Counted from the first letter of the stretch, positions 32,475 through 44,367 are shown. The stretch is DNA of 64,000 nucleotides from Aphanomyces cochlioides (GCA_019828595.1 JAHQRK010000024.1:806001-870000), one strand, 5' to 3'. Notes: a model not told the origin generated them from the sequence alone. A program made the numbers and translations.

Positions 32475-33297
32475 TTACAGTGGAATTGACAAATCAGAAT
32501 CCATGGAATGCAATCTCCCACATGTAAAATTTGCAGTATTGAATAGGTATTCCAATGTTAGTCCCGCACTTGGAGTATTAGTCCTTGTCGAAGGGAGCAG
32601 ATTACATCTATGAACGCTTGGTGAGGTGTGATGTGCTAACAAACCAGGATATGAACACACCGTGTCCATTTTCGACTCCTTGTTCGGGAATGGAGCAATT
32701 TCTGACCCAATCCCTCTTGAGGGAAGCGACTGACGACGGAACTGGAAAGTGGAGTTAGAATAGAATATGGAGGAAAGTATCACGTTGCCAGAGCTGTCTA
32801 ACTGAAGTCGCTCCCAGCGCAAGGTGCTTCTCTGAGGAAAATGCAATTCATGCAAGGCAGTATTGACATTTTGGGACCATCAAACCATGGCGTTTGTAAC
32901 TCACGCTCACCAACCGCTCTGACGTCAAATGAAACCGTCGATCCGCTTTGAACTGTGAGCGCAAAATCTCAGGTTCAAAATCCACCATAAAATAAGTGGC
33001 AATCCGCCAATCCGTTCTATCTTGCGACCACGACAGCTCATCATGCGATCGTGAGTGATATATCACATCTTTCTGGTCTATCCGTAGAAACAACTCTCGT
33101 TGTATTTTGAGTCCTTCATCGATGGGAACGGACAAAAATGGCTCCCATTCCTCTTGATGACGTGGACTGCTCCACTTCGCCGTGACAATTGTACTTGATG
33201 TTTGTATGGAGCGACCTTTTGGCAAATTGCACACGCATCCCGCTTTCGTATGGAAATTTCCAAATAAATGAAATAAACGACCAGTCAACAATTCCAT
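32475..33297 (-). CDS. Conserved-looking hypothetical protein, two exons
   Basis: Exon 1 runs from 33297 (or 33357) to about 32906, where a GTGAGC donor follows GAGCGGTTG. The intron ends in CTCAG near 32837 and exon 2 begins RSTLRWERLQLDSS and ends at 32475. The product is about 260 aa without signal peptide, TM segment or recognised motif, rich in aromatic and charged residues. Start 33297 (MELLTGRLFHLF) is preferred because the upstream divergent gene begins at 33334. No function can be given. Confidence 0.55.
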
Positions 33298-33333
33298 AAC
33301 CGACAACGTAGTTGGTCTACACAGAGCAGGAGC

Positions 33334-34838
33334 ATGCCAAGCAGTCTGTCGCGCCATGCGCAGGTGAATCCTCGCGTTGAAGTCACAGCGTATGACTCAG
33401 TCATGCCAACGACTCGCCACCGTTCGTCCAGCTGGTCGAGCGACAACCCATACCAAGTACGTCAATCGAAAATGCAGTCACCTCGACTGAATTGTCTTCC
33501 ACTAGGCAGTCATCTACATGGTGTGCTGGTACACATTCTCAACAAGCGCAACGTTCATCAATAAGATCTTGATCAAAGAGCATGGTATGTCGGCTGAACT
33601 ACTCACTGTTTGCCACTTGATTCTCGGCACATGCTTTGACGGTATGACGACAGATTTATGGCCACGACTCACTGCGTCTCCTGTCTAGCTGCCATCTTTG
33701 CCGTGCCAGCCAAATCACCATACAAGATGTGGTATCTGCATCCGATGAAATCTGGCGCGTACGAATGAACGAGCATGTCAAGAGGCTGACTTTGTCTAGA
33801 ATTCTAAACTTGCTTCCGCTGAGTGTCTTGGCCATCGCATCCAAGTTGCTCACGTACTGGAGCTACAGCAAAGTTCCTGTGGCACTCACACACACATGCA
33901 AGGTACATTTGATCTATCACTGAGCAAGTTTTCTCAAACTTGTAGGCGTCGACGCCATTTTTCAACGTCATCTTGGCCTTCCTCATCTATCGCACGACGC
34001 ATGCCATGCCCATCTATCTCTCGCTCGTGCCAATTGTCGTTGGCGTGTCTATGGCATCCATGTCCGAAGTCGAAATTAATGTAGTTATCGAGCGACGTCA
34101 AGGATGGACCATGCTCAATTCATTGTAGGCGTTTGCCTCCGTTGGGCTCATTTGTGCTGTTTCGTCTTCCATGTTTGGCGTGATGCAGGTGCGAATACGT
34201 CCAGCAACCTTGGTATAACTCACCGCGCTTCTGTAGAGCATGTATGCCAAGTACTTGCTTCGAAATGGATTGGTCGCTGATAGCATCAACGTATGAGTTC
34301 CTCGAGTCAGCATTCCTTTTATCTTCATCTTTTAGCTCCATTTCTACAACGGTATTCTCTGCATTGTGATCAACAGTGCCGTCTTTGTTGTCAACCGAAG
34401 CGACACCATTCCGATATTGCCTGAAAAGTTAGTAAACCCTAGATGTCATCTTTCATGACGCTACTTGGATATAGGATTCCATACAGCCTCATCTTGGTCT
34501 GCAGCACGTGTCAATTCGTTTCGAGCTTTTCATCCATGCTGGTACGTGCAGAGGTGATTCGATGTAGTTGTCATCAAGTGCTTGTAGCTCCTTGGAAAAG
34601 TGTCTGAGCTCACATATTCTATCATGAGCACAATGAAGCGCGTTGTCATTATCGTGAGTGCGATTGTGTACTTTGGAAACGTCATGACATTCACATCGGG
34701 CCTTGGCATGGCGTTAGCGGTACGTCCATCCGTGATTTGCTGCTTTATTCATCCCGGACCACTTAGTTGAGTGGCGTTGGGGCATATCAGTACGTTAAAC
34801 TCCAAGCACCACCTGAGACTGAAAAGCATGTTCTATAA
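33334..34838 (+). CDS. TPT/SLC35-family nucleotide-sugar or triose-phosphate type transporter
   Basis: About ten short exons separated by 40-50 bp introns (first intron 33457-33505); stop TAA at 34836-34838. Translated exons give about ten hydrophobic helices and the family core: NKILIKEHG at the first helix, SKVPVALTHTCKASTPFFNV, GVSMASMSEVEINAFASVG, SMYAKYLLR...DSINLHFYNG, and the C-terminal STMKRVVIIVSAIVYFGN and SGVGAYQYVK. The last two are typical of triose-phosphate/nucleotide-sugar transporters of Golgi, ER or plastid membranes. Substrate is not deducible. Start is 33334 or an internal ATG near 33400. Confidence 0.85.
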
Positions 34839-34946
34839 GAACCACCAGCTCTGATATTAGTTGAAAAATATAATAGCGTCGATGGAACGGTGATTGAATA
34901 GGGACATGAAAGGTGCAAATTGCAGTGGGGGACAACCGAACGACAT

Positions 34947-35733
34947 CTAGACATCGACTCCTCGCGAGGAACTTTGGCCTTGTTGCGCCGAGGATTGCGC
35001 GCCTTCAGCCGAAGCGGGTTGCATGCCTTGGAGCTGTTGTTGGTAGTGCTGCATCATTTGCAATTGTTGTTGAGGGGGCCAAATTGCTGCGGGATTTGCA
35101 CCAGCTTGCGATTGCATAAATTGATGCAACATGGCCGCTTGTTGTTGCTGCAATTGTTGTTGGTACACCAACTGAGGGTCCATTGAGCCTTCCTATTGCC
35201 ACACGCGTGAGCATAACAGTTAAAATTCACGCCACGTACTTTCTTGCCTGGCAACTTAATATCTTCACGTGGTACAATATCAATGAGGAAGTCAAAAGTG
35301 TCAGTCTTTGTAATCGCCATGGCGATATCATTTCGTTGCAACGTTCGTCGCTTGTTCTCTTCTGTGTGGATCCACGCGCGCAAGCTCAATTCCAAGATAA
35401 ACATTTCGCACGCTTTTGCAAACAACACGGGGGCCTCTGCACTGATCATCTACACATGGCCATTTGTCAAATGAGTGGAATCGTCAAGGTGGTTCATACC
35501 CGGACGTCTTCATCAGACTTCATAATCTTCTTAATACGGGCGAGCGGGAGTTGATGCGTCTTGAAATCTTGCACTTCGGGGTCAATTTGAGAAATCTCAT
35601 GGATTTGCGACTGCCAGAAAGCATGGAGTTGCATTTGTTGTTGTTGGAGCTGTTGTTGCTGAAGCTGCAGTTGTTGCAGTTGCAAGTTGGGGTTTTGTTC
35701 TTCGTTCAGTTCTTCTCGCTGCATCTCTATCAA
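34947..35733 (-). CDS. NF-YC, histone-fold subunit of the CCAAT-binding factor
   Basis: Exons 35733-35500, 35449-35240, 35202-34947; introns 50 and 37 bp. The histone-fold core is complete once spliced: [17 protein letters not shown] then [38 protein letters not shown] and FDFLIDIVP. Glutamine-rich tracts flank the fold on both sides. NF-YC pairs with NF-YB and then NF-YA to bind CCAAT boxes. An additional 5' exon is likely, since the frame stays open upstream to [14 protein letters not shown] after an AG near 35779. Confidence 0.9.
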
Positions 35734-35779
35734 TCGCCGATCAGGGTCGTCAAACGTCCGATGCCGCTCTTCCTACCTT

Positions 35780-36350
35780 CTTTGAGTTTTTGAAAATGGA
35801 CCGCATATTGGCTGAATTGCAGCCAATCGTTGAACTTTCCGAACAAATCCCCCGAATCATCGATTTGACATGTTTTGACGACTTTTGACACTTTTTTACG
35901 GTGCGGTTCGAGAGATACAAAATCAATTATCCGGATGTCCATTTCAGATGACAGAGAAATTTGGCGCGTAGTTGAAGAATTTCAAATTCTCATTGCAATT
36001 ATCCGCATAATATCCGGATTTTATATTGTCATCGAGGATAACAATCTCATTTGAAGCCTATGTTACCCATGGCAATTTATCAGCAACTTGAGGCTATCGT
36101 GTGTTTGAGTGCAATATTGTATATTAATATCAGTGTTGTTGATGACAAGATTCTGGCGAAAGCACTTCCCCATTGCTCAAACCAAGCATTTCCGGATAAT
36201 CTATGGGTGCAATAGAAGTCCGGATAAGTCTCGTTTATCCGGATATCATGGACAGCCTACATGGTAATGGGCACACAAGCGCAAGGAGTCGGGCTTCCTG
36301 TGGAAGCAATGTCGTGTCATACTCTCGAAATGCATGATTGCTATCCGTAG
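35780..36350. other. Intergenic region upstream of NF-YC and the MFS/CRAL-TRIO gene
   Basis: Divergent promoter region with AT-rich sequence and three copies of the word TATCCGGAT-like (near 35930, 36011, 36236). It may include a 5' exon of NF-YC on the minus strand and a 5' exon of the transporter (ATG near 36271). No separate gene is supported. Confidence 0.4.
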
Positions 36351-38456
36351 GTGCAGCGAATCGCTGTGTTGATGAGAGAAAACTTCAAGTCTCAAGTAGG
36401 AGCGGGTCAAAACGGACTTTGCCCAGCTAAGTCCTTAATATTCTTGTTGCAGATTGTGAGCAACACATCGACGGAAAGCCTGCAAATTGTATTCATGCGA
36501 AGATCGACGAGATGGAACGTTTCGATGGCGCTGCTTGGCCTTGGGATGAGTATTGAACACGCTGGAGCGTGTGTGATTCAGCTCCTGAGTGTCTACGCCA
36601 TATATGCGAGCCTAGATGACGCGAACCCATCTGCATTGTCGTCCATCAATGTCGTATCTCTGGCGTCGTTGTTTTCCAGCAGTGGTTTCTTGGCATCGAC
36701 CATTGCGTTTCCAATGTTCTACCTGCTAGATCGGATGTTTCATCTTTATAAACGACCTGGTGGTGCTCTCTCGGGTGGTTTAGCTGTTCAAGCTCTCGGT
36801 TGGCTCATGCTTGCCTTGATTAACGAGATTTCCATCATGTTCTTTGTGCGTGTATTGACCATGGGAGTCGGCGGTTTACTTGCAACCTCAGTGGCGGCCG
36901 TGCGTGAAGATATGGATGTTCGCTTTCTGTTGCAGCCTCATTGGGGTCGTCTTCTTGGCGCATTGATCGTTTCCGGGTGGACAATTGTCAAGCTCCACAC
37001 TACTCAAGATTTCTTCTGGTCAATGTATGGTGGTGTTATGGTGTCTATGGCAGCTCTTGCTATCGTTGTTTCCATGTTATTATTTTGCCTATTTGGCCAT
37101 CAAGTTGTGTACAAGCGTTGTAATGTGGACGACGACGACGCTGTGACCATAAAGATTACCGAGGTGGATGGATTGCCGCCTCATTTAAAAGCCATGAAGA
37201 AACGCTGTCCACAGTACGTCCTCGGTGCAACCAAAGTGGGCAACCCCTTTTGGTTATTTCATGGAGGTCAAATTCCATGGTCAGACTTGCGAGACCAGGA
37301 TGCTGCATCGATTCAGACTCATCTTGTTGACATAATTGAATGGATCCAAGACGGTTCTGGAAGGCCAATCGTCGGGTTGGTCGATCTTGAAGGGCTGGGA
37401 TTGAGCGACATGCAAGGATCAGCCATCGAATGGACGTGTGCACTCATTCAACGTTTGCAGGAGCAATGCCCAAACCAACTCCATCGTTTGTATATTGTGA
37501 ATGTTCCCTTTTGGTTTTCATGGGTGTGGAAAACAGTCCGGCAGCAAATTGACGCGACGACGCTCGAGAAGATCGTCTTTGTCAAGTCAAATGGACAATC
37601 TTGCCCAACGCTCCTGGAAAATATTGGTGCCAGAGTGCTTCCAACCCATTATGGTGGTGACAATGATACGCCGTATGGAACCAGCCCTGAAGAAACTCAA
37701 TTGCATTTGCACTTGGCATCCATTCGAAAGAACGACAAGTTGGAGCAAGATCTATCGGACGACGACACGTTCTTTGAGTGCACATTGATTGACGATGCTG
37801 GGAAAGTTGCCACTCAAGATGGAGACCAGCAGAGATCTGCAACGACCACGACCAAGTGGATGCGGCTTTACTTTGCATTGAGCGTCGTGCACGTTGGGTT
37901 TGACGAATTGTTTCCATTGTTTGTGCTGTACCATCCTGCTCTAGCATCCTTTTCTCCACTCCATCGACTTGGAATGGCTTCTTGCACGGTCGCCACTGTC
38001 ATGTTGCTCCATTCGATAATTTTCATCCGACAGAAGAGAGCTTGGTGGGCATTTTTCATCCAAATGACTGTATACCTCGCCTTCCCAGCGCTCTTTTTCC
38101 TCCAGAAATTGTCCGTCCTCAGTGCAAGTGCCGTTGTCTTGACTTTGTGGATGAAAGCTCAATCTGAAACGTGGATATCGTCGACGCTGTGGCAATTCGT
38201 CGACAAAATGGCCGATACACCGGAGCAACGCCGAGCCTTTTCTCGCACCGTTGCGTGGACATCATTGCTAGCAAACGGATTTGGCCGATTGCTTTTCCCA
38301 ATGCTATATGTTGTCGTCCGTCTTGTGTGGCTACCCAGTGAACCTGTAGCGCTTGGTCTAGTGTATTCATTCGGAGCCGCTTTTCTCCTCGTGATTTATG
38401 GGCACTTTCGATCGACGCGGCGGTCCGTCGAGAGTCAAACAGTCCTCAATATCTAA
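36351..38456 (+). CDS. MFS-like membrane protein with CRAL-TRIO (Sec14) domain in the central loop
   Basis: One long frame, with a likely intron at 36397-36453 (Q then GTAGGAGC ... TTGCAG). The first solid Met of the membrane part is at 36495. Residues of the 701-aa frame: about 60-250 six hydrophobic helices with MFS-like loop (YLLDRMFHLYKRPGG); about 280-445 a CRAL-TRIO lobe (VGNPFWLFHGG; RPIVGLVDLEGLGLSD; LHRLYIVNVPFWFSWVWKTV; LEKIVFVKSNGQ; LPTHYGG); about 500-690 six more helices. CRAL-TRIO domains bind phosphoinositides or other lipids. The fusion implies lipid-sensing or lipid-transfer coupled to a transporter, but this is inference. Introns do not separate the domains. Confidence 0.8.
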   Translation: MQRIAVLMRENFKSQVGAGQNGLCPAKSLIFLLQIVSNTSTESLQIVFMRRSTRWNVSMALLGLGMSIEHAGACVIQLLSVYAIYASLDDANPSALSSINVVSLASLFSSSGFLASTIAFPMFYLLDRMFHLYKRPGGALSGGLAVQALGWLMLALINEISIMFFVRVLTMGVGGLLATSVAAVREDMDVRFLLQPHWGRLLGALIVSGWTIVKLHTTQDFFWSMYGGVMVSMAALAIVVSMLLFCLFGHQVVYKRCNVDDDDAVTIKITEVDGLPPHLKAMKKRCPQYVLGATKVGNPFWLFHGGQIPWSDLRDQDAASIQTHLVDIIEWIQDGSGRPIVGLVDLEGLGLSDMQGSAIEWTCALIQRLQEQCPNQLHRLYIVNVPFWFSWVWKTVRQQIDATTLEKIVFVKSNGQSCPTLLENIGARVLPTHYGGDNDTPYGTSPEETQLHLHLASIRKNDKLEQDLSDDDTFFECTLIDDAGKVATQDGDQQRSATTTTKWMRLYFALSVVHVGFDELFPLFVLYHPALASFSPLHRLGMASCTVATVMLLHSIIFIRQKRAWWAFFIQMTVYLAFPALFFLQKLSVLSASAVVLTLWMKAQSETWISSTLWQFVDKMADTPEQRRAFSRTVAWTSLLANGFGRLLFPMLYVVVRLVWLPSEPVALGLVYSFGAAFLLVIYGHFRSTRRSVESQTVLNI

Positions 38457-39245
38457 GGCACCCAAGTTGAAGCTGACGTCATCTCACAGCAAGACATGAA
38501 GGCGCGTTAGAACTAGCACAATCTTGACGGAGGTTTCATTGGGAAAGACGCCAAGGTATGTACACATCGTTGATTGATCCATGGTGTTTCCTGAAGACGT
38601 TTGGAAAGCAACATCGAACTCTTTCCGTCCACTGTGAACACATTCATTGAGACCTTGTCGTTTTGAGCTTGTCTTGTAAATACATAATGAACAAAGTTAA
38701 GCCAATGCATTTTGGTGTCGTGGCATTATTCCGTCAGAGCATCGCACGCAAATGCGTGTCCTCGGACCGTCGGATGAATCTTTACAACGTGGATTTCGTC
38801 GGACGTTCGGTATCTTCACATCCTGTCCAACAACGAATGATAGTTTTATCACACGGCGGATTCCAAATGTCACTAAACGAGCTACGTGCACGACAACAAC
38901 GATGGACAACCCCAAAGCTCTCGTCTTGTCTAGGTATGCACTTGCCAATGGATTCATGGCATCCATTACATTTGCAACTTTTGTCACTTTTGCAACGTAT
39001 TGGGTTCAAACTTAGCTTTCCCCGGCACATTAAATGCATCTCTCAAGTCCTGGCGGTAGTCGCGGCGTCTTCCTTTGTGCAATCAACCGCTCCTTTGAGC
39101 TCTTGGCTCTTCTTCGTCAACTTTGGCCTGCGGTTGATGCATGTCCTTGAAGTTGTTCGAAAAAGGATTAGACAGAACGGCGCTCCGGGGCGCACAACCA
39201 GATCGTTTTAAAAGAAATCATCCGCCGTTGTGCCACCTCGGAAGC
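38457..39245. other. Region with possible small membrane-protein gene
   Basis: Plus-strand frames 38663-39211 and 38752-39015 encode hydrophobic pieces (NGFMASITFATFVTFATYW; VLAVVAASSFVQSTAPLSSW). Candidate splice sites exist (AG then GTATGC near 38935; CTTAG near 39016). No start or family could be fixed, and the minus strand offers nothing better. Treat as an unresolved gene or relic. Confidence 0.25.
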
Positions 39246-40572
39246 ATGTGCCGCCGCCGGTGTTTCCTTGCTATGATGGCTGCCGCGCCTTTCCTTCTAT
39301 TTTCTCAAGCACTCGTTATCGAGAGGTAGTTCCATCGATCTGTCGCTCATTTGATGACGATTCTTGCCGTCTAGACCGTGTTGTCACGTGGCCGATCATG
39401 TGTAAATATCCACCCTTGATGGATCGAGACGATTCAAGTGATGTTGAATAGATCTGCCGTCTTTGGCTCGAACGTAACGAACGACGTGGATTATGTTCGT
39501 CGAGAAGTGATCGCAGGTAGATCATGATGCGAGATCTTTGATTCCTGAACGTTGATTTGTCAAGTTGAGCCATTCGAAGCGTGCGAAGGACCGATCGAAC
39601 AGGATTTGAGCGGCAAGATGGCATTGATTCTACGTGGCAAGTGCAATTTCGCATGGAAAGTGCTCCAAGCGCAGCGAGCAAATGCAATTGCCGTGGTTGT
39701 TATGGATCATACACCGAGATCAAGTTCAGAGTATGTGTGTCTTGGACATTTTTTTCTATCGATATCTCATAGACCATGGGAACTTCAAATGATTGGCGAT
39801 GGCAATGCGACGGAAATTCATATCCCTTCCGTATTTGTCTCGCATGAAACAGGCCAAGCCATTCTTGGCAACATCACGACTGGCGGGCCTGTCCTGCTGA
39901 CTCTCAATACGACCGGCAACCGTAAGGACCTGCTTGCTCGATGCAAGTGTTGATCCCCGTTAGGAACACATGCACAACGTAGCCATCACAGTATACTTGA
40001 GGGGATTGTTCTCTACGTCCTCTCGACTTCTGTTATGTTTATTGTCCTCAGGTGCTGAAATCTATCCTTTTCTTGTGTCATACTTGTGTAGTGGCCTCTG
40101 TCTTGTGCTGACCAATATTGCGACGTGGTATCAGCGAACAAGTACGTCGAAGCACACTTCAATCTTCTGACGTTTAGCAGGTCGAACGCGAGCTGCTAGA
40201 CGGCTTCCCCTCATGGCGTACCAGGCCAAATCGGATGATGAAGATTTGTGCTCGATCTGCCTGGAAACATTTGAAAGAGAAACCTTGGTGAAGGTATTGC
40301 CATGCCGCCATGAATTCCACCAGGAATGCATCGATCCATGGCTTGAAAATCGATCAAGTCAGTGCCCATTGTGCAAACGTGAAGCATTGGACAACGCGTC
40401 GCTCGTCACTCCGCATTTCTTTGCTGGATTTGATACTGCAGCTTCTCCCTTCCATGTACAATAATTGCACCGTGCACGAGTCTCATTGTTTTGTCATGTC
40501 TAGATGCTCATGTACGGCTGCATGGTGCTTCCAATCTTGGTCGTCGCCATAGTTGTCGGCATTTTGTTTTAA
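39246..40572 (+). CDS. PA-TM-RING E3 ubiquitin ligase
   Basis: Nine exons: 39246-39325, 39375-39401, 39452-39516, 39565-39730, 39773-39921, 39964-40051, 40092 to about 40141, about 40181-40455, 40504-40572. Order: signal peptide (MCRRRCFLAMMAAAPFLLF), protease-associated domain (VEPFEACEGPIEQDL; MALILRGKCNFAWKVLQAQ; IPSVFVSHETGQ), TM helix (GIVLYVLSTSVMFIVL), RING-H2 (CSICLETF...CRHEFHQECIDPWL...CPLC) and a second C-terminal TM. Family members ubiquitinate targets at endosomal or vacuolar membranes. The extra C-terminal TM is unusual for the family. It converges on the next gene with 7 bp between stops. Confidence 0.88.
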
Positions 40573-40579
40573 ATATCTT

Positions 40580-40898
40580 TTAGTAGAACTTCCACTTTTG
40601 CAAACTTTCTCGCATCATTTGATGGCTGTGGGCCTTGTAGAGAGCCCGGAACATTTTAATTTCGGCAGCGTATGGACCTTGATACGCCGATTTTTCGAGC
40701 AGAGGGGCTGCTTGCTCGTCAAAAGGCGGTAATGCTTTCTCCAAGATGTCGTGAGCAGTGACGTGACTATCATGAAATTAACTCACACCTGTCTTGGAAA
40801 TTCTACCTGGTGATATAAACAACGAAGATGACGAGTGTCAAGACAAGAACAGTAAGCCATTGCTCGTGACGTCCAATTTGGGACAACAAAATAGTCAT
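40580..40898 (-). CDS. Small single-TM protein
   Basis: Two exons, 40898-40807 and 40766-40580, with a 40-bp intron. About 92 residues: short N-terminus, one TM helix (WLTVLVLTLVIFVVYIT), then a charged tail (DILEKALPPFDEQAAPLLEK; YAAEIKMFRALYKAHSHQMM). Type and size suit a small organelle-membrane subunit, but I do not recognise it. The divergent or tandem neighbour is the CSC1 gene, whose stop lies 12 bp upstream on the same strand. Confidence 0.6.
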
Positions 40899-40909
40899 TC
40901 CCAACTAGA

Positions 40910-43900
40910 TTACAGGTTAGCGGCACGATTGACTGGCAGATGAACCTCAAAGAGAAAGAGACAAGCTAGCGTGCACGCGAGCACGTAAGGGAAGACGTTG
41001 CCTCGACCGGGAGCTTTGGGGTGAACGTAGAGGAAATTATACTTCGTGGAGAAATATCGAACGTAGAAATAGAGAGCACCACAAGGAAGAAGTGCTGGCG
41101 AGAGCGTCGAGCCAAACAGCGCAACGAGAAAAACACTGCAAGACAAGTGAATGAATAAGAAGAGAGAGAATATCATACCTGAGGATTAGAGCATATTCGG
41201 TGCCATAGTCATACGGCGCCGGCCGAAGAGCTTTGACTATATCCTCGGTTGTGACGGCGCATGCAGCTTTCCTAGAGTGGAATATTTTATGAACTCTAAC
41301 GTAAACCACGAACCAAGGCTGTTCGAGTAGTCGCTCTGGGCGTACCATTTGCAATAATGTGCCCAGGCAGATCCTAGAAATAATCAGACATTTACTAAAT
41401 TTGTCGACAAACATCTGCGCAATATAGAGAATGAAAAAGTTGCTGCACACGTTGAAAAGGAAATCGTTGGCGTAGTCATTGCCTTTGAATCGGCTACTGT
41501 CAAATCGAATTTGAGCAGTTTGCTTCCCAGCAGGATACAATGCAGTCACACCAATGGACGGAAAAATTATCGAGCTCTAAGAAATAGGATATGAAAGCCC
41601 TTAAGTCCACGTATATCTACAACGCATACCATGAGAATGTAGGGAAAGGATTTGTACAATAGACTTCGCATCCGCTTCGTTTCGGTGAGCCAAGGCTCGA
41701 AGCATGAAATATACCAAAGGATCGTTAGCAAGAGCGAGTTCACGATGACCTAACATATGAATACGTTCACTTTGAAATTTAGTGCGAACTACCAGCAGCA
41801 ACGTAGGCAAGTACAAGCGAACGAATCCAGTTGCAACGGAGTCGTCTTTGAGCAGCTGTGCATAGATTGGACTAGAGGGGTCCAAGTTGACGTATAGCAG
41901 CACTGCGGCGGGGGTCGAAAAGACAAGTAAAACGACCCAAGTAATCAGTTGGTAAAATCCAATTGAGATAGCTCTCTTCAGAGACTGAGGATGAGATCCC
42001 TAGATCTGGTAAAACACTTTTTAGGTCGACTCGACTTACCATATGCGTCCAGCAAATATCGTCGGGTTCAGGGGCGGATTCAACGACGAGATGTTTCAAT
42101 ACATTTTTCAGCTCTAGCATCTTTAGAAAAGTTGAGCAGAAATTCTTACCGCATGAATTGGGGCCGTGATTCAATGCATGTAAATGGTCAGCATTCGTTT
42201 GACACATTCGGCTTGATGAAAAGCAAAACGCATCCAAGTGGTCTTTGAAGTGTGTTGTCGACTGTGTATATTGATCGAGGAATGTATATTTTGCTTGAGG
42301 CTAGGACGGACTTCAATTTTGACTTCTCAAGCAACAAACCGATCGAAAGATGACAAATGCGCTACTGGGGGTACGCTTTCGTTGAATCAGGTTGGACATA
42401 AAAATCTATTTCAAATGTTGAAAAGACATCGCGAGATCAAGAAAACCTGCGTATACAATTCCAATTTCTCGCGAACGATGCCTAAGCGGTGGCGAACCCG
42501 CGTCGGAAGCGTTGCTTCATCGGCATTGCAGAGAGCACAGGTTTCAATTGGCAAATAGTGGGTAATAATTTTGGACCTCTGTGGTAAGATAGAGGTGCAA
42601 TCGAATGTAGCTCCCATCAAAGCATAAATGACATCTGAACACCAAACCAGGCATGCGCAAGATTTCTCTGCTCCATAGATATGCTTTAAGCGCAATTCCT
42701 CGTTGCAAAGAGCTTTTCGCTGCTCCAGAGAATGATAAACATCACTCAGGTCCTCCACAACCTTGACCGTGTCAATCATCTGGACGAAGTTGATAAATGC
42801 CCATGCTTCCTTCAAGGCTTCTATGATACCTGAGGAAATTCTTCCATCAAAAGTGCGCCAAGTTGGCGATTCGTGACATGCTCGGGTAGGCCTGCCTTGA
42901 TGTAAACAGAGCGCGGGCCAAACTGCGCTGGGTGTTGAATCAACGTCAAGCGCTTGTACTGCCTAAAGATACAAAGGTGAAGCGAAATGGCGGCAGGACG
43001 ATTCAGATTACCTGTAGATGAATATAATTACGGCACTAGCAGAGATATAGCACATGAGCACGTGCATCCAAAGCCATTGGCTCTTGATGGGGACATTGCT
43101 GATTGTGGCTTCTTGGTAGGATTGCGAGCGAGCGCCACCAGAGACGAAGTTCTAGAGGAAAATACTATGAAAGCTGGAGGACAAAATTTTGATACTGTTG
43201 GAAGGAGCAGCGCAAAGCTGCAGACACACAGGATAGCAAAAAGATGGCCAGCATCAATCAAATATCCAAGACAAAGAGCTGCTTCAGCACCACAACGTTC
43301 TACCACAATCTTGTCATCATACTGAAGCTGCCAGAAGAGTTTCGCACGCTCTGCCATTGTTTCCGCCCAAAGCGGGTCGTTCGTATCAGTGGTTGCCACT
43401 CGGAATGGGACTTGTTCGAAGAGTCTTTCTGTGTGGCTGCCAAACAGCGGGAGGTTGACATTCCAAGTGCGGCGCCAAGCAAAGAAAGCGAGACCAAGCA
43501 GAAAAATAAATGTGCTGAGTCCAATTTGATAAAAGACAGAGTACCACTGGTTGTTCAGAATGAAAACAACAAATTCATCTTGACTAAGAGCGTACATTGG
43601 TGTTGTCGTGTTGAAGATCTTGCATTCAAAGAGATATCGACCAGGTCTTCGTCCTCGAATTGTGAAATTCACGTATTTGCTTCCGGGAGCGAATACGATC
43701 GGGTTCGGATATACATCGGGAGGGGTCTTGGCCCCTTCGATTGCAGTGCTTAGATTCATGTAGATTGTTTCGAGAACAGGGATGGTCGAGGTGAATGCAC
43801 TTTCAATCACGTCATCCACAGCACCATACAAGCTGCCAACAGGGACGTGAATCTCCACAACACTCTGGCTGACATCCCAGAAGACAAGGATCCACAACAA

Positions 43901-43912
43901 ACACGGCATCAT
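40910..43912 (-). CDS. CSC1/TMEM63-family osmosensitive cation channel
   Basis: Multi-exon gene; the 5' exons are 43912-43196, 43151-43012 and from 42962, followed by several more with ~45-bp introns; stop at 40910. N-terminal signal-like segment and extracellular region, first TM (VFYQIGLSTFIFLLGLAFFAW), then the CSC1 hallmark VVERCGAEAALCLGYL ... LLLPTNFVSGG ... ATISNVPIKS. A cytosolic domain (RSVYIKAGLPEHVTNRQLG) follows, then the pore TMs ending VVESAPEPDDICW, RPAPYDYGTEYALILR and LLPCGALYFYVRYFSTKYN. These proteins form mechanically or osmotically gated Ca2+-permeable channels. It has a long N-terminal ectodomain compared with plant OSCA. Confidence 0.8.
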
Positions 43913-44367
43913 CTTCGTTCTTCCGTTGGGGATCCACTTTCTTACCTCAAAGCTTTGAGGTAAATTCTGGGAAAGTGCAATTTTCCCGCCATTTGGAAAA
44001 AAGAATCAAGAGAACACGTCTAGTTGAGAGGAGAAAACATTACGACAACTAAGGAGGTGAGGCCAATACTCGAAGGCATGCGAGAGATCAGGAATTCCCA
44101 CGTTTAGATGCCGCCCTTTGAATATTACATGGTGTGGATCATTGCGGATCCTATCAGATCGTGCCGTTGAAGAGTGATAGTCCCCGACATGTATGGGCGA
44201 CACGACACACCTTGGGTGACGTGTACTATTATATACAAGTTGGCTGTGCCGCAATGGAACTCTTCAAGGATGTCTTGTCGCCCACTTACCCTCGTGTCCA
44301 GTGAGTATCAAAGATTGATTCAGAAGGCATGTTCCAAGAAGCAAAAATCAATGTCTGACGAGAATGC
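43913..44367. other. Intergenic, divergent promoter region
   Basis: Lies between the divergent CSC1 and IQ/EF-hand genes. A short frame (MELFKDVLSPTYPRV at 44254, followed by GTGAGT) could be a first exon of the downstream gene, but no in-frame acceptor joins it convincingly. Confidence 0.35.

Noticed and set aside
34098..34341. Minus-strand frames across the transporter gene
   Set aside because: Antisense of TPT exons and introns; the plus strand has the conserved transporter motifs.
39141..39245. N-terminal extension of the PA-TM-RING gene
   Set aside because: The Met at 39246 gives a direct signal peptide; upstream residues are basic and not signal-like.
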